A DNA stretch of 11,232 nt from CAYRDC01 sp964422925 (GTDB lineage: Bacteria; Bacteroidota; Bacteroidia; Chitinophagales; S012-47). Both the position numbers and the translations under genes were made by a program. The notes beneath the pieces are model-generated. The model was not told the origin of the DNA and did no database searches. It saw nothing but the letters and a program-made list of their open reading frames with translations. Positions 1 through 6,569 of this stretch are shown piece after piece (position 1 is the stretch's first letter; the number at the start of each line of letters is the position of its first letter). Location: assembly GCA_964422925.1 (NCBI GenBank), contig CAYRDC010000046.1, positions 1-11,232 of the forward strand. Reading direction: 5' to 3'.

Positions 1-146
1 ATGCCTTGGGTCGGCTTCATAAACGCTTGCGTTTAGACAACACTGAAACCGAATTGAAAAGAGAAGAATTTAATACAGGAGTTTATTATTACTGGTTAAT
101 GGATCATCAAACATACATTGGCAGCGGTATGCTGCTGGTAAATTAA
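1..146 (+). CDS. C-terminal fragment of a probable secreted protein with a T9SS-like sorting tail
   Basis: An open frame enters the window (first full codon at base 3) and stops with TAA at 144-146, giving 47 residues. The last 22 are TGVYYYWLMDHQTYIGSGMLLVN without the first residue. A Gly-Val-Tyr-hydrophobic strand, a short turn, then Ile-Gly-Ser-Gly-Met and a hydrophobic end is the usual shape of the end of a type A sorting domain of the type IX secretion system in Bacteroidota. Such a domain would send the protein across the outer membrane. The body of the protein lies outside the window, so its function is unknown. The fragment is short, and the assignment rests only on the pattern of the tail. 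Confidence 0.5.
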   Translation, partial: ALGRLHKRLRLDNTETELKREEFNTGVYYYWLMDHQTYIGSGMLLVN

Positions 147-232
147 TAAGCAGTTCTTCATGTTGCCTATAGTTCCGATTTCAATATTTTCGGGTTCTAT
201 TCAGAAATTTTCGTCATACACTTTTAGTTGCT

Positions 233-352
233 TCATTCCCGTGAGAACGGATTCACCGGCACCCGTTCCCGTCCAATGCCCAGGGCCGCGGCCCTCCGGA
301 TGGCGCCCATGCCGTATTTCCGCCTGATGCGGTCCATGGCTTGGCAGAGACG
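233..352 (-). pseudogene. dinB 3'-end remnant (last 39 codons plus stop)
   Basis: Read on the minus strand, this stretch encodes the last 39 residues of a Y-family polymerase IV: it begins RLCQAMDRIRRKYG and ends RVPVNPFSRE, then TGA. It aligns without gaps to 1815-1934, the end of the intact dinB, with about 14 base mismatches in 120 and 34 of 39 residues identical (both counted by hand). At least five mismatches are synonymous, so the copy diverged while still under selection, or came from a related dinB. Similarity ends near 352-355, and a few codons further upstream the frame is closed by a stop (TAA on the minus strand). The palm, finger and clamp-binding parts are absent, so it is a remnant and cannot make a polymerase. 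It has the same orientation as the intact gene. Confidence 0.85.
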
Positions 353-355
353 GAA

Positions 356-709
356 ATGATCTTTGATAGATTATTTGCTAATGTATGGTAAGTTTTAAAC
401 ATGCTGATAGCTAAATATTATAATGCAAAGAACTCATAAAAATAAAATGTAGCGGCAAAGGAAAAATTATTGCAAACTAGAAATTTAATATAATGTTTGT
501 TATGGTGTTGTTGAGTCACAAATAATGATGAATAATTAGTCACTTAATGCCATAAGCTTTTATCCCCCCCCTGTTATAAATAATAATAATGATAATACAA
601 GGTTATTTGGTGGTCACAATTTTTAATTTTTTGATAATGAGAATGTGAAAGTATATAGATAAACTTGTCATGATGAGATTTTTCCAGTTGTTAATTTAAA
701 ATTTACGTC
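356..709. other. AT-rich intergenic stretch, 354 bases
   Basis: No credible gene is present in any frame; the longest start-to-stop runs are about 20 codons. The stretch is strongly AT-rich, with a run of eight C at 564-571 followed by ATA-rich simple sequence to about 600. It must hold the promoter of the lipoprotein gene at 710. TAAACTTG at 660-667 matches seven of eight positions of the Bacteroidota -7 element, but the nearest TTTG (630-633) is 26 bases upstream, longer than usual, so I do not call a promoter. Confidence 0.5.
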
Positions 710-1210
710 ATGAAAAAAGTAGTATTGCTTCTTATTTGTGCAATTTATTTTATTAGTTGTGATAAATTAGGTTTGGAAGACACAACAAATATAGTTACAC
801 AGCAAAAAACCACTGGTTATGGTCCGATTCATATAGCCTTCAGAAGCCATCCTCTTAATGGGCAGGAGTGTGTGGGCTCTTTTAAAAAATGTCCCGATTG
901 CACATGTCCTTTATTCATTTGCATATGCACCACTCTATTTACTTCAGCACCCTTGACTGATCAGGAGAAAAATGATTTAATCGGTGAGGCGGAAATTAAG
1001 CTAACATCAAATAATACCAAATTAAAAATGATATTCCATCAACAAGCGGATTCATCAGGATTTGTACATTTATATAAGGATGAATACTTTCCCCAGCAGG
1101 TAGCAGACAGTATGGGGGTTAATAGCATTTTAGTAAAAGCCGGGTTATACCCCGTTGATTTTAATACATATACTTATGGAGAAGCAACATTTGATTGTCA
1201 AGTGGATTAA
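710..1210 (+). CDS. cysteine-rich lipoprotein of unknown function
   Basis: This 166-residue protein starts with a short Lys-Lys N-terminus, a hydrophobic core and a lipobox ending FIS-Cys17, so it should be lipidated and anchored at the inner or outer membrane, outside the cytoplasm. A cysteine cluster follows at C54, C61, C64, C66, C71 and C73 (spacing C-x6-C-x2-C-x-C-x4-C-x-C), with one more near the C-terminus (C163). This suggests a bound metal or disulfide bonds. The end (LVKAGLYPVDF, then alternating polar and hydrophobic residues) looks like beta strands. I do not recognise the family. It overlaps the next lipoprotein gene by 35 bases, so the two are probably co-transcribed. Its base composition is much more AT-rich than dinB next door, in keeping with acquisition from elsewhere. 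Confidence 0.8.
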   Translation: MKKVVLLLICAIYFISCDKLGLEDTTNIVTQQKTTGYGPIHIAFRSHPLNGQECVGSFKKCPDCTCPLFICICTTLFTSAPLTDQEKNDLIGEAEIKLTSNNTKLKMIFHQQADSSGFVHLYKDEYFPQQVADSMGVNSILVKAGLYPVDFNTYTYGEATFDCQVD

Positions 1211-1805
1211 AAGGTTAGGTCTGCTTTTTTTTGTTGGCCTGCTGTTTAGCGGGTGCAGACCCATAATATTGCTTTTCCTTGGCATGAAAGAAAATTATTA
1301 TGGGATTACCATGCAAGAAGCGCGGAAGTATTATGATAAATACTTTGGCAAATACCACAGGCAGGATTTTCTTTTTGACCAAGAAGCTGTGGATACCTTC
1401 AATAAAATCCCATATAAACCGGGCTGGGACGGTGGCATTGGGTATATCCAGTTTAAGATGTACAACAAAGAAGGCCGGCTTATTGCCCAGTATCAAAGTT
1501 GTGAAGGACCCAGAAAAAGAAATCATATCATGGATTCATTTCCTCCCGGCCGGGGATTACTATGGCCTGCCGACACAACCCTGACCATTAATGATGAACT
1601 TAAATATTTACGGAACTGGGATGGATCGAAAGTTCATTTAGATACACCCTTTCAAACCGACTACGTGTTTGTTACCTATTGGGTCACTTTTACCGGTGTT
1701 CCGGGCAGACATCTTGTCCGCGATGTAGAGAAATATATTGCATCCCATCCGGAATATTCCTTTGAGAATTACTTGGTTAGCCTGGATAAAATAATTTCAG
1801 AGTAA
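1176..1805 (+). CDS. lipoprotein of unknown function
   Basis: From the ATG at 1176 this gives 209 residues. The N-terminus is basic (KWIKR), followed by a hydrophobic stretch and the lipobox LFSG-Cys27, which marks a bacterial lipoprotein. An in-frame ATG at 1155 would add seven residues and a TTG at 1191 would shorten it; 1176 gives a normal signal peptide. The mature part is soluble, with many aromatics (ENYYGITMQEARKYYDKYF; several W and Y later) and no membrane segment after the signal. I recognise no domain. The start lies inside the upstream cysteine-rich lipoprotein gene, so translation of the two is probably coupled and the products may act together. The stop is 9 bases from the stop of dinB, which runs the other way. 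Confidence 0.75.
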   Translation: MEKQHLIVKWIKRLGLLFFVGLLFSGCRPIILLFLGMKENYYGITMQEARKYYDKYFGKYHRQDFLFDQEAVDTFNKIPYKPGWDGGIGYIQFKMYNKEGRLIAQYQSCEGPRKRNHIMDSFPPGRGLLWPADTTLTINDELKYLRNWDGSKVHLDTPFQTDYVFVTYWVTFTGVPGRHLVRDVEKYIASHPEYSFENYLVSLDKIISE

Positions 1806-1814
1806 CAGGTTTAA

Positions 1815-1936
1815 TTAATCCCGCGCGAACGGGTTCACCGGCACCCGTTCCCGTCCGATACCCAGGGCCGCGGCCCGCAGGATAGAGCCCGTGCCGTATT
1901 TCCGCCTGATGCGGTCCATGGCCTGGCAGAGGCGGA
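1815..1936 (-). repeat. direct repeat partner of the dinB remnant at 233-354
   Basis: This segment, the 3' end of the intact dinB, matches 233-354 in the same orientation with no gaps and about 88% identity by hand count. The central part is best conserved, with runs of more than 20 identical bases. The copies are offset by 1,582 bases and enclose the two lipoprotein genes. Homologous recombination between them would delete or circularise that segment and leave a hybrid but intact dinB end. Confidence 0.85.
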
Positions 1937-3011
1937 TTTCTTCGCAGCGGTCGTCAAACAAATCGATCTGGTAATGCCCGTGCACCAGGTGGCTGAAGCG
2001 TACCCCCGCCAGCCGCACCAGCAGCCTGCGTTCATAGAGCTTCTCAAACAATTCCAGCGCCTGGCGGATCAGCACCCGGTCGCTGGCCGTGTAAGGAATC
2101 CGCGCCTGCCGGCTCACCGTGTCGAAGTTGGAATACCGGATTTTCACCGTCACGCAGGCGGTGAGTTTCTGCTGCCCGCGCAGGCGGAAAGCCAGTTTTT
2201 CGGCCATGCTGCTGACGGCCGAGCGAAGGAACCGGATATCGGTGGTGTCTTCGTCAAAGGTGCGTTCCGCGGAGATGGATTTAGCTTCGGAATAAGGCAC
2301 CACGGGGGTCGGGTCAATGCCCCGGGCCCGCCTCCAGAGCAGCACGCCCGTTTTGCCCAGCAGCCGTTCCAGCAGTTCCACCGGCATCTGGCGCAGGGTT
2401 TTCACCCGCTCTACGCCCATGTTGCGCAGCAGCTGCCCGGTTTTTTCGCCCACCAGGGGAATTTTGCCAACGGGCAGGGGGTCGAGGAATTCGGTTTCGC
2501 GGCCAAAGGGAATCTGCAGCTGCCCGTTGGGCTTGGCTTCGCCCGTGGCCACTTTCGATACCATCTTGGCGCTCGACAGGCCGAAGGAAATGGGAAGCCC
2601 CGTTTCGCGGATGATCCGCTGCCGCAGTTCCGTGGCCCACCGCCAGGTGCCGAAAAAGCGGTCCATCCCGCTCAGGTCGAGGTAAAACTCGTCAATGGAG
2701 GATTTCTCGAACAGGGGAGCCGATCCGGCAATGATTTCCGTGACCGTGTGCGAATAGCGGCTGTAGGCTTCCATATCGCCCGAGATGACCAGGCCGTGCG
2801 GGCACAGCCTCCGGGCCAGGCGCATGGGCATGCCCGAATGCACCCCGAACCTGCGGGCTTCGTAACTGCAGGAAGCCACCACAGCCCGGTCGCCCCGGCC
2901 CCCGATCATGATGGGCCGGCCCTTCAAACGGCTGTCGCGCAGCCGTTCCACCGACACGAAAAACGTGTCCAGGTCGAGGTGCAATATGGCCCGTTCCGCG
3001 GTTGCCGGCAT
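1815..3011 (-). CDS. dinB: DNA polymerase IV (Y-family translesion polymerase)
   Basis: A 398-residue Y-family polymerase that copies past damaged template bases. HLDLDTFFVSVE (11-22) supplies the first metal-binding Asp (D13) and the Phe18 steric gate. SSIDEFYLD (104-112) supplies D107 and E108. A finger motif ASCSYEARRFGVHSGMP precedes it, and a helix-hairpin-helix segment (IPLVGEKTGQLLRNMGV) and a little-finger domain follow. QIDLF at 348-352 fits a sliding-clamp binding motif. The frame is open up to an ATG at 3077, but the promoter core at 3054-3086 lies inside that extension, so translation must begin downstream. ATG 3011 is best: AAAGGA sits 7 bases before it, and the protein then opens MPATAERAILHLD, close to family length. 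The gene is divergent from the LexA-like repressor, which points to control by DNA damage. The last 40 codons are duplicated at 233-352. Confidence 0.95.
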   Translation of the reverse strand: MPATAERAILHLDLDTFFVSVERLRDSRLKGRPIMIGGRGDRAVVASCSYEARRFGVHSGMPMRLARRLCPHGLVISGDMEAYSRYSHTVTEIIAGSAPLFEKSSIDEFYLDLSGMDRFFGTWRWATELRQRIIRETGLPISFGLSSAKMVSKVATGEAKPNGQLQIPFGRETEFLDPLPVGKIPLVGEKTGQLLRNMGVERVKTLRQMPVELLERLLGKTGVLLWRRARGIDPTPVVPYSEAKSISAERTFDEDTTDIRFLRSAVSSMAEKLAFRLRGQQKLTACVTVKIRYSNFDTVSRQARIPYTASDRVLIRQALELFEKLYERRLLVRLAGVRFSHLVHGHYQIDLFDDRCEEIRLCQAMDRIRRKYGTGSILRAAALGIGRERVPVNPFARD

Positions 3012-3053
3012 AAGCATTTCCTTTGTGCTGCCCGGCCGGAAACAGCCGGGAGT

Positions 3054-3086
3054 CAAAAATACTAAAAATATTAGCATAGTGTCAAA
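3054..3086 (-). promoter_or_regulatory. dinB promoter, Bacteroidota type
   Basis: On the minus strand, TTTG (3083-3086) is followed after 21 bases by TATTTTTG (3054-3061). These match the Bacteroidota -33 (TTTG) and -7 (TAnnTTTG) elements at normal spacing. Transcription should begin near 3048, about 35 bases before the chosen dinB start. TTTAG lies directly upstream of the -7 element, as it does at the facing promoter, so this may also be an operator. Confidence 0.7.
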
Positions 3087-3131
3087 CTTTTCAGGTGCCT
3101 GTGCATAAACGGGCCTCCCTGAGTTGGTAAA

Positions 3132-3147
3132 AAATTTAGTAAATTTG
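3132..3147 (+). promoter_or_regulatory. -7 element of the LexA-like gene inside a perfect palindrome
   Basis: TAAATTTG at 3140-3147 is an exact match to the Bacteroidota -7 element, 17 bases before the ATG at 3165. It overlaps a perfect 15-base palindrome at 3132-3146 (AAATTTA, central G, TAAATTT). A repressor dimer bound here would block the polymerase, which fits autoregulation by the LexA-like product. No good TTTG is seen at the -33 position, so the promoter may be weak or need another contact. Confidence 0.5.
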
Positions 3148-3164
3148 TATCCAAACCGAGCAGT

Positions 3165-3968
3165 ATGGACCCCGTGAACCGGAACATCCGCTACCTGCGC
3201 CAGCAGAAAAACATGACCCAGCAGGCTTTTGCCGAATGGCTGGGCATCACCCGCTCCTCGCTGGGGGCTTACGAGGAAGGCCGGGCGAAACCCAACTGGC
3301 AGGTGCTGCGCACTTTGTCCGAACGGTTCGACCTTTCGCTCGACCGTTTGTTGCAGGACGACCTGGCGGCCCTGGCGGAACAGCGCCTCAAAGAGGATAA
3401 ACGCCCGGGCACACCAAAACCTGCCGACCCCGAAGGAAAATCCCTGCGCGTGCTGTCGATCACGGTGGACAGCGAGAACCGGGAAAACATTGAGCTGGTA
3501 CCCGAAAAGGCTGCGGCCGGCTACCTGGCCGGTTATGCCGACCCGGAATACCTGAAAGAGCTACCCCGCTTCCGCCTGCCCAACCTGCCCGAAGGCACTT
3601 ACCGGGCTTTTGAAATCACCGGGGACAGCATGCTGCCTATCCCCTCCGGTTCCGTCATCATCGGGGAATACGTCACCGACTGGACCTCGCTCCGTGAAGG
3701 GCTGCCCTATATCGTGGTGTCCAAGCGGGACGGCATTGCCTTCAAGCGGGTTTTCCGCCAGCCCGGCAATCCCGAAGTGCTGGTCATGCAATCCGACAAC
3801 CCGGCTTATCCCGCCTACGAACTCCGGCTCGAGGAAATCATGGAGATGTGGCAGGCACGGGCCTACATCAGCACCATCTTCCCCGATAAGGACGTGTCGC
3901 TGGCGCGCATGATGGAAATGGTGATGGAACTGCAGCAGGAAGTGATCCGCCTCAAAGGCAAAAGCTGA
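3165..3968 (+). CDS. LexA-like repressor: XRE helix-turn-helix plus S24 self-cleavage domain
   Basis: This 267-residue protein begins with a Cro/C1-type helix-turn-helix (about 7-62; MTQQAFAEWLGITRSSLGAYE is its core), then a charged linker, then an S24/LexA-like domain (about 110-235), and a Met- and Glu-rich helical tail. The dyad is intact: Ser155 in GDSMLP and Lys194 in AFKRVF, 39 residues apart. Ala118-Gly119 in KAAAGYLAGY lies 36 residues before the serine, where LexA and UmuD have their cleaved bond. The protein therefore probably represses genes until RecA filaments trigger self-cleavage. Divergence from dinB and the palindrome over its own promoter support a role as a local SOS-type regulator. 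The N-terminal domain is XRE-type, not the winged helix of classical LexA. A prophage-derived regulator is possible, but no phage gene is nearby. Confidence 0.88.
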   Translation: MDPVNRNIRYLRQQKNMTQQAFAEWLGITRSSLGAYEEGRAKPNWQVLRTLSERFDLSLDRLLQDDLAALAEQRLKEDKRPGTPKPADPEGKSLRVLSITVDSENRENIELVPEKAAAGYLAGYADPEYLKELPRFRLPNLPEGTYRAFEITGDSMLPIPSGSVIIGEYVTDWTSLREGLPYIVVSKRDGIAFKRVFRQPGNPEVLVMQSDNPAYPAYELRLEEIMEMWQARAYISTIFPDKDVSLARMMEMVMELQQEVIRLKGKS

Positions 3969-3972
3969 CCCC

Positions 3973-4533
3973 TTATTTCTTTTCTATCAGGGTCACCAGT
4001 TCGGCATATTTTTCTTCCCCGAGCCAGCGCGTCAGCGCTTCTTCCAGGAACCGGTACAGCGGGACCTTTTTTCTTTCACCCAGCACGCAGGCCGGCCGGC
4101 AGATTTCCCAGCGGTCGTAGTTCACGGCTGTGAAATAGCGGTATTTTTTCACCCGGAGCGGGTACAGGTGGCAGGAAAGGGGTTTGCGGAAAGTGGTGGC
4201 CCCGGCTTCCCAGGCTTTTTCGATGCCGCACAGCACTATGCCCTGCTCGTTGAATACGGCATAGGCGCAGGCTTTTCCTTCCACCAGCGGGGTGCGCCAG
4301 CCGTCCTTCCCGGTGATGAAAAGCCCCTGCCGGTCGATGGCGGCCAGCCCTTCCGGGCGCAGGAAGGGCCGGATGTTTGGAAACTCCCGGTGCAGCTGCT
4401 CCCTTTCTTCGGCTTCCAGGGGCGCCCCGGATTCGCCTTCCACACAGCAGGCCCCGTGGCAGGCTTCCAGGTGGCATACAAAATGCCGGTCGCGCACCTC
4501 ATCGCTGAAAATAATATGGTCGAGTACGATCAT
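3973..4533 (-). CDS. DUF3109 family cysteine-rich protein
   Basis: From the ATG at 4533 this is 186 residues, opening MIVLDHIIFSDEV and then FVCHLEACHGACCVEGESG (18-36), the signature start of the DUF3109 family. Nine cysteines (C20, C25, C29, C30, C89, C102, C121, C145, C149), most in conserved-looking settings such as KPLSCHLYP and CRPACVLGE, suggest a bound iron-sulfur cluster or zinc, as in the related YkgJ/UPF0153 proteins. No signal peptide or membrane segment is seen, so it should be cytoplasmic. Its function is unknown. The frame extends to a TTG at 4581, but that adds residues not typical of the family. It is tail-to-tail with the LexA-like gene, 4 bases apart, and has its own promoter at 4586-4614. 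Confidence 0.85.
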   Translation of the reverse strand: MIVLDHIIFSDEVRDRHFVCHLEACHGACCVEGESGAPLEAEEREQLHREFPNIRPFLRPEGLAAIDRQGLFITGKDGWRTPLVEGKACAYAVFNEQGIVLCGIEKAWEAGATTFRKPLSCHLYPLRVKKYRYFTAVNYDRWEICRPACVLGERKKVPLYRFLEEALTRWLGEEKYAELVTLIEKK

Positions 4534-4585
4534 GAAGTGGTCATTGCAGGGAAAGACTGCAGGGCATTCCGGTTTCCGCAATACT

Positions 4586-4614
4586 CAAATATATAATTCC
4601 TCTTCGTACACAAT
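4586..4614 (-). promoter_or_regulatory. probable promoter of the DUF3109 gene
   Basis: On the minus strand, TATATTTG (4586-4593) is an exact -7 element. ATTG (4611-4614) stands 17 bases upstream as a one-off -33 element, at slightly short spacing. Transcription would start near 4579, about 45 bases before the ATG at 4533. Confidence 0.5.
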
Positions 4615-4653
4615 CGGAAATCTGTTTAAAAGAAAATTCTGAGGGAAAAGCGC

Positions 4654-5757
4654 TTATCGACTTTCTGTAAACAGCTGAACGGCTTTATACCAGTAGTAAA
4701 AGGCGGATTTATCGGGTTGCCGCTTTAACCGGTTCAAGAAATTCCATTCCGGCTCTTTTATGTTCAATCTTTTGATATCCTGGCCTTCATAGCGTTCAAT
4801 GGGCGTCAAGTCGTTTGTGAGGATTTTGGCTGCCAGGTAAGCCACTTTAGCGGAAGCTGCCACCGCATCATCAATACGGAATTTACCTGTCATAAGATAG
4901 CCTGTACCAAAAGCCTTAATTCCTTTCTGCAGTTCATTGAATTTTAATTTTTCATCCGGGGTTCCACTGCCTCTTTTGGCCAGAACCACGCAGGTGGCGA
5001 TAATGTCTGTCAGTACCTCGTCAGGACTGATGCTAATACCTGAATTGCTGCTTTTCCGGAATTGGATTTCCTGTGTTGCCACCGCATGAAAACCGGCAGC
5101 CAAGGTATCCATCCTTTGAATTTTTTCAAACAACCTGCTTAAATCGAAAAGTTGCTTGCAGATTTCCATGGCAAACGGCTGACCCCCTTTGAAATAGGGA
5201 ATTCCAATGGTGCCGGGGGCGAAAGCCGTCAGCTTATCCCCGGTTATGGATTCAATGGACGGCAGGGTCACCACGGTTTTACTTTCCGTTTCAATCCATT
5301 TGGTTTCAAGAGACTTTTCTGTCAACTCGGGGTAAACAGGGTCAGTAAAGAGGATGTCCAGTAATATTTTTCCGGAATATCTTGTATGGATCACCGAGTC
5401 AAAAGCAAAAGCGTAATGCGCTTTTGGAACACCCGGGCGATAGCTTCTTTCCTGATCCAATATGTATTCCCTGAACCTGGAGGTTTCCACCACTTTTTTC
5501 AAAAGATATTCCAGTTTTTCACGCCCTGCGCTGCAGATGATGTCTACGTCAATGGAAAACCGGTTTCCTTCATCCAGGAGGAAAAGCAGGCCGGTGCCGC
5601 CTTTCAGGACAAAATCCAGTCCGTTCGCTTTTAACCTTTCCAGCAGGTGTAACGCGTAAATCATTTTTTCCAGGATAATCCTGTCAATCCGCCTGTGCTC
5701 AGGCCGTTTTCTGAACGATTCGAGCCATTCCCTTGTGAAACAGCTTTCTTTGATCAT
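4654..5757 (-). CDS. abiEii: AbiEii/AbiGii family nucleotidyltransferase toxin
   Basis: A 367-residue protein of the AbiEii nucleotidyltransferase superfamily, the toxin of type IV toxin-antitoxin pairs; characterised relatives (MenT) transfer nucleotides to tRNA acceptor ends. Motif I is LKGGTGLLFLL (51-61). RFSIDVDI (66-73) gives the metal-binding Asp70 and Asp72. ILLDILF offers a third acidic residue (Asp134). ITGDKLTAFAPGTIG (171-185), followed by MEICKQLFDLSRLF (197-210), matches the conserved DKLTAFAP and KQLFDL segments of the family. No key residue appears lost, so the enzyme is probably active. The start overlaps the antitoxin stop as ATGA (5754-5757), so the two are translationally coupled. 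Composition is more AT-rich than in the flanking genes, suggesting transfer. It may protect against phage or stabilise the locus; the substrate cannot be read from the sequence. Confidence 0.88.
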   Translation of the reverse strand: MIKESCFTREWLESFRKRPEHRRIDRIILEKMIYALHLLERLKANGLDFVLKGGTGLLFLLDEGNRFSIDVDIICSAGREKLEYLLKKVVETSRFREYILDQERSYRPGVPKAHYAFAFDSVIHTRYSGKILLDILFTDPVYPELTEKSLETKWIETESKTVVTLPSIESITGDKLTAFAPGTIGIPYFKGGQPFAMEICKQLFDLSRLFEKIQRMDTLAAGFHAVATQEIQFRKSSNSGISISPDEVLTDIIATCVVLAKRGSGTPDEKLKFNELQKGIKAFGTGYLMTGKFRIDDAVAASAKVAYLAAKILTNDLTPIERYEGQDIKRLNIKEPEWNFLNRLKRQPDKSAFYYWYKAVQLFTESR

Positions 5758-6518
5758 GGCAAATGGTTTTTTACCAGGTGCTCCATGTAGTTCGTCATAA
5801 ATTGACGGATTTGTTGTTCTTTATTACGCCTCCTGGCATAACCAAAGAGCCGGGTGTAATTGATGCTGTAACTTTTAATGGCGTTTTCATAAATGCGGAT
5901 AAGCTCAGGTCCCTGGTGAAAGTAAAAGAGTTGATTGTCAGCAAAAAGGTCTACCAGTATTTTTTCAAGCCCAGGGGTGAAAAATTGTACGCTCTTCACT
6001 TTCTGCCTGGTAACGGGCGAACGGGTAATCAGCCTTTTGACTATAACCGGTTTGGTGCTTTCAGAAACGTAATATTCCATGGCTTTTTGGCCAGGATTGC
6101 AATAAAAATCAAAACGAAAGGAGTCTTTCAGGTTATAATAAAGTGTTTCAAAAAGATCTTTTTCAATTTCGATGATGATTAACTTTTTGCTTGCCTGGTG
6201 CTGTGAAAACTCATTGAGCCAGTCTGTTTCCCAGATACAATGCTTTACGGCTTCAAACTTTTCAGACAGGTACTTTGCCAGTTTCAGGATATCACTCGAA
6301 AATTCCGGCTTGTATTCGGGCTTTTGAGAGACAATGTAATAACCTCTCCTGACCGGCCTGATGATGTTTTTGTTTTTCAGGTCGTATATCCGCCACGCAA
6401 GGGTTCCTTCTTTAAGGTCAGGTTCAAACTGTTTGAAAAAATCATAAAGCTCTTCCCTGGAAAAAATCCCCCTGTTTCCGAATTCTTCGATAAACCTGTT
6501 TTCAAGTATCCTTGGCAT
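5754..6518 (-). CDS. AbiEi-like winged-helix antitoxin (DUF6577-like)
   Basis: From the ATG at 6518 the product has 254 residues, opening MPRILENRFIEEFGNRGIF. The first 60 residues look like a winged helix, with TLAWRIYDLKNKNIIRPVRRGYYIV as recognition helix and wing; such a domain in AbiEi antitoxins binds the operon's own promoter. The remainder is a mixed alpha/beta domain (KLIIIEIEKDLFETLYYNLKD; FFTPGLEKILVDLFAD). It ends with a basic tail. The frame extends upstream to a TTG at 6602, adding a hydrophobic stretch, but that would run through the candidate promoter, so 6518 is preferred. It comes first in the operon and overlaps the toxin by four bases, the usual antitoxin-toxin order. I recall the DUF6577 family as the usual partner of AbiEii in Bacteroidota, but that name is tentative. 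Confidence 0.8.
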   Translation of the reverse strand: MPRILENRFIEEFGNRGIFSREELYDFFKQFEPDLKEGTLAWRIYDLKNKNIIRPVRRGYYIVSQKPEYKPEFSSDILKLAKYLSEKFEAVKHCIWETDWLNEFSQHQASKKLIIIEIEKDLFETLYYNLKDSFRFDFYCNPGQKAMEYYVSESTKPVIVKRLITRSPVTRQKVKSVQFFTPGLEKILVDLFADNQLFYFHQGPELIRIYENAIKSYSINYTRLFGYARRRNKEQQIRQFMTNYMEHLVKNHLP

Positions 6519-6536
6519 ATAAAACCAAATATTTAC

Positions 6537-6544
6537 CAAAAATA
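6537..6544 (-). promoter_or_regulatory. candidate -7 element of the abiE-like operon
   Basis: On the minus strand TATTTTTG matches the Bacteroidota -7 element exactly and would start transcription near 6530, a dozen bases before the antitoxin ATG at 6518. No clear TTTG lies 19-21 bases upstream, so the call is tentative. On the plus strand ACCAAA occurs twice within 20 bases (starting at about 6524 and 6535), a possible site for the antitoxin's winged helix. Confidence 0.4.
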
Positions 6545-6569
6545 CAAAAAACAGGTTAAAACATGAAAT

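Noticed and set aside
1215..1526. Minus-strand 103-codon frame within the second lipoprotein gene
   Set aside because: It is antisense to a gene with a clear lipobox, and it has no start signal or recognisable domain.
233..1936. Reading the dinB copies as the ends of an insertion sequence
   Set aside because: The copies are direct, not inverted, they code for the end of a known protein, and no transposase or short target duplication is seen.
1974..3065. Long plus-strand open frame (363 codons) antisense to dinB
   Set aside because: It lies wholly within dinB, is rich in His, Pro, Gly and Ala as expected from the reverse of a GC-rich gene, and shows no domain. The dinB motifs on the other strand are complete.
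3012..3077. N-terminal extension of DinB to the ATG at 3077
   Set aside because: The matched -33/-7 promoter pair (3054-3086) overlaps the extension, and the family normally begins a few residues before the first catalytic Asp. The ATG at 3011 has a Shine-Dalgarno-like sequence.
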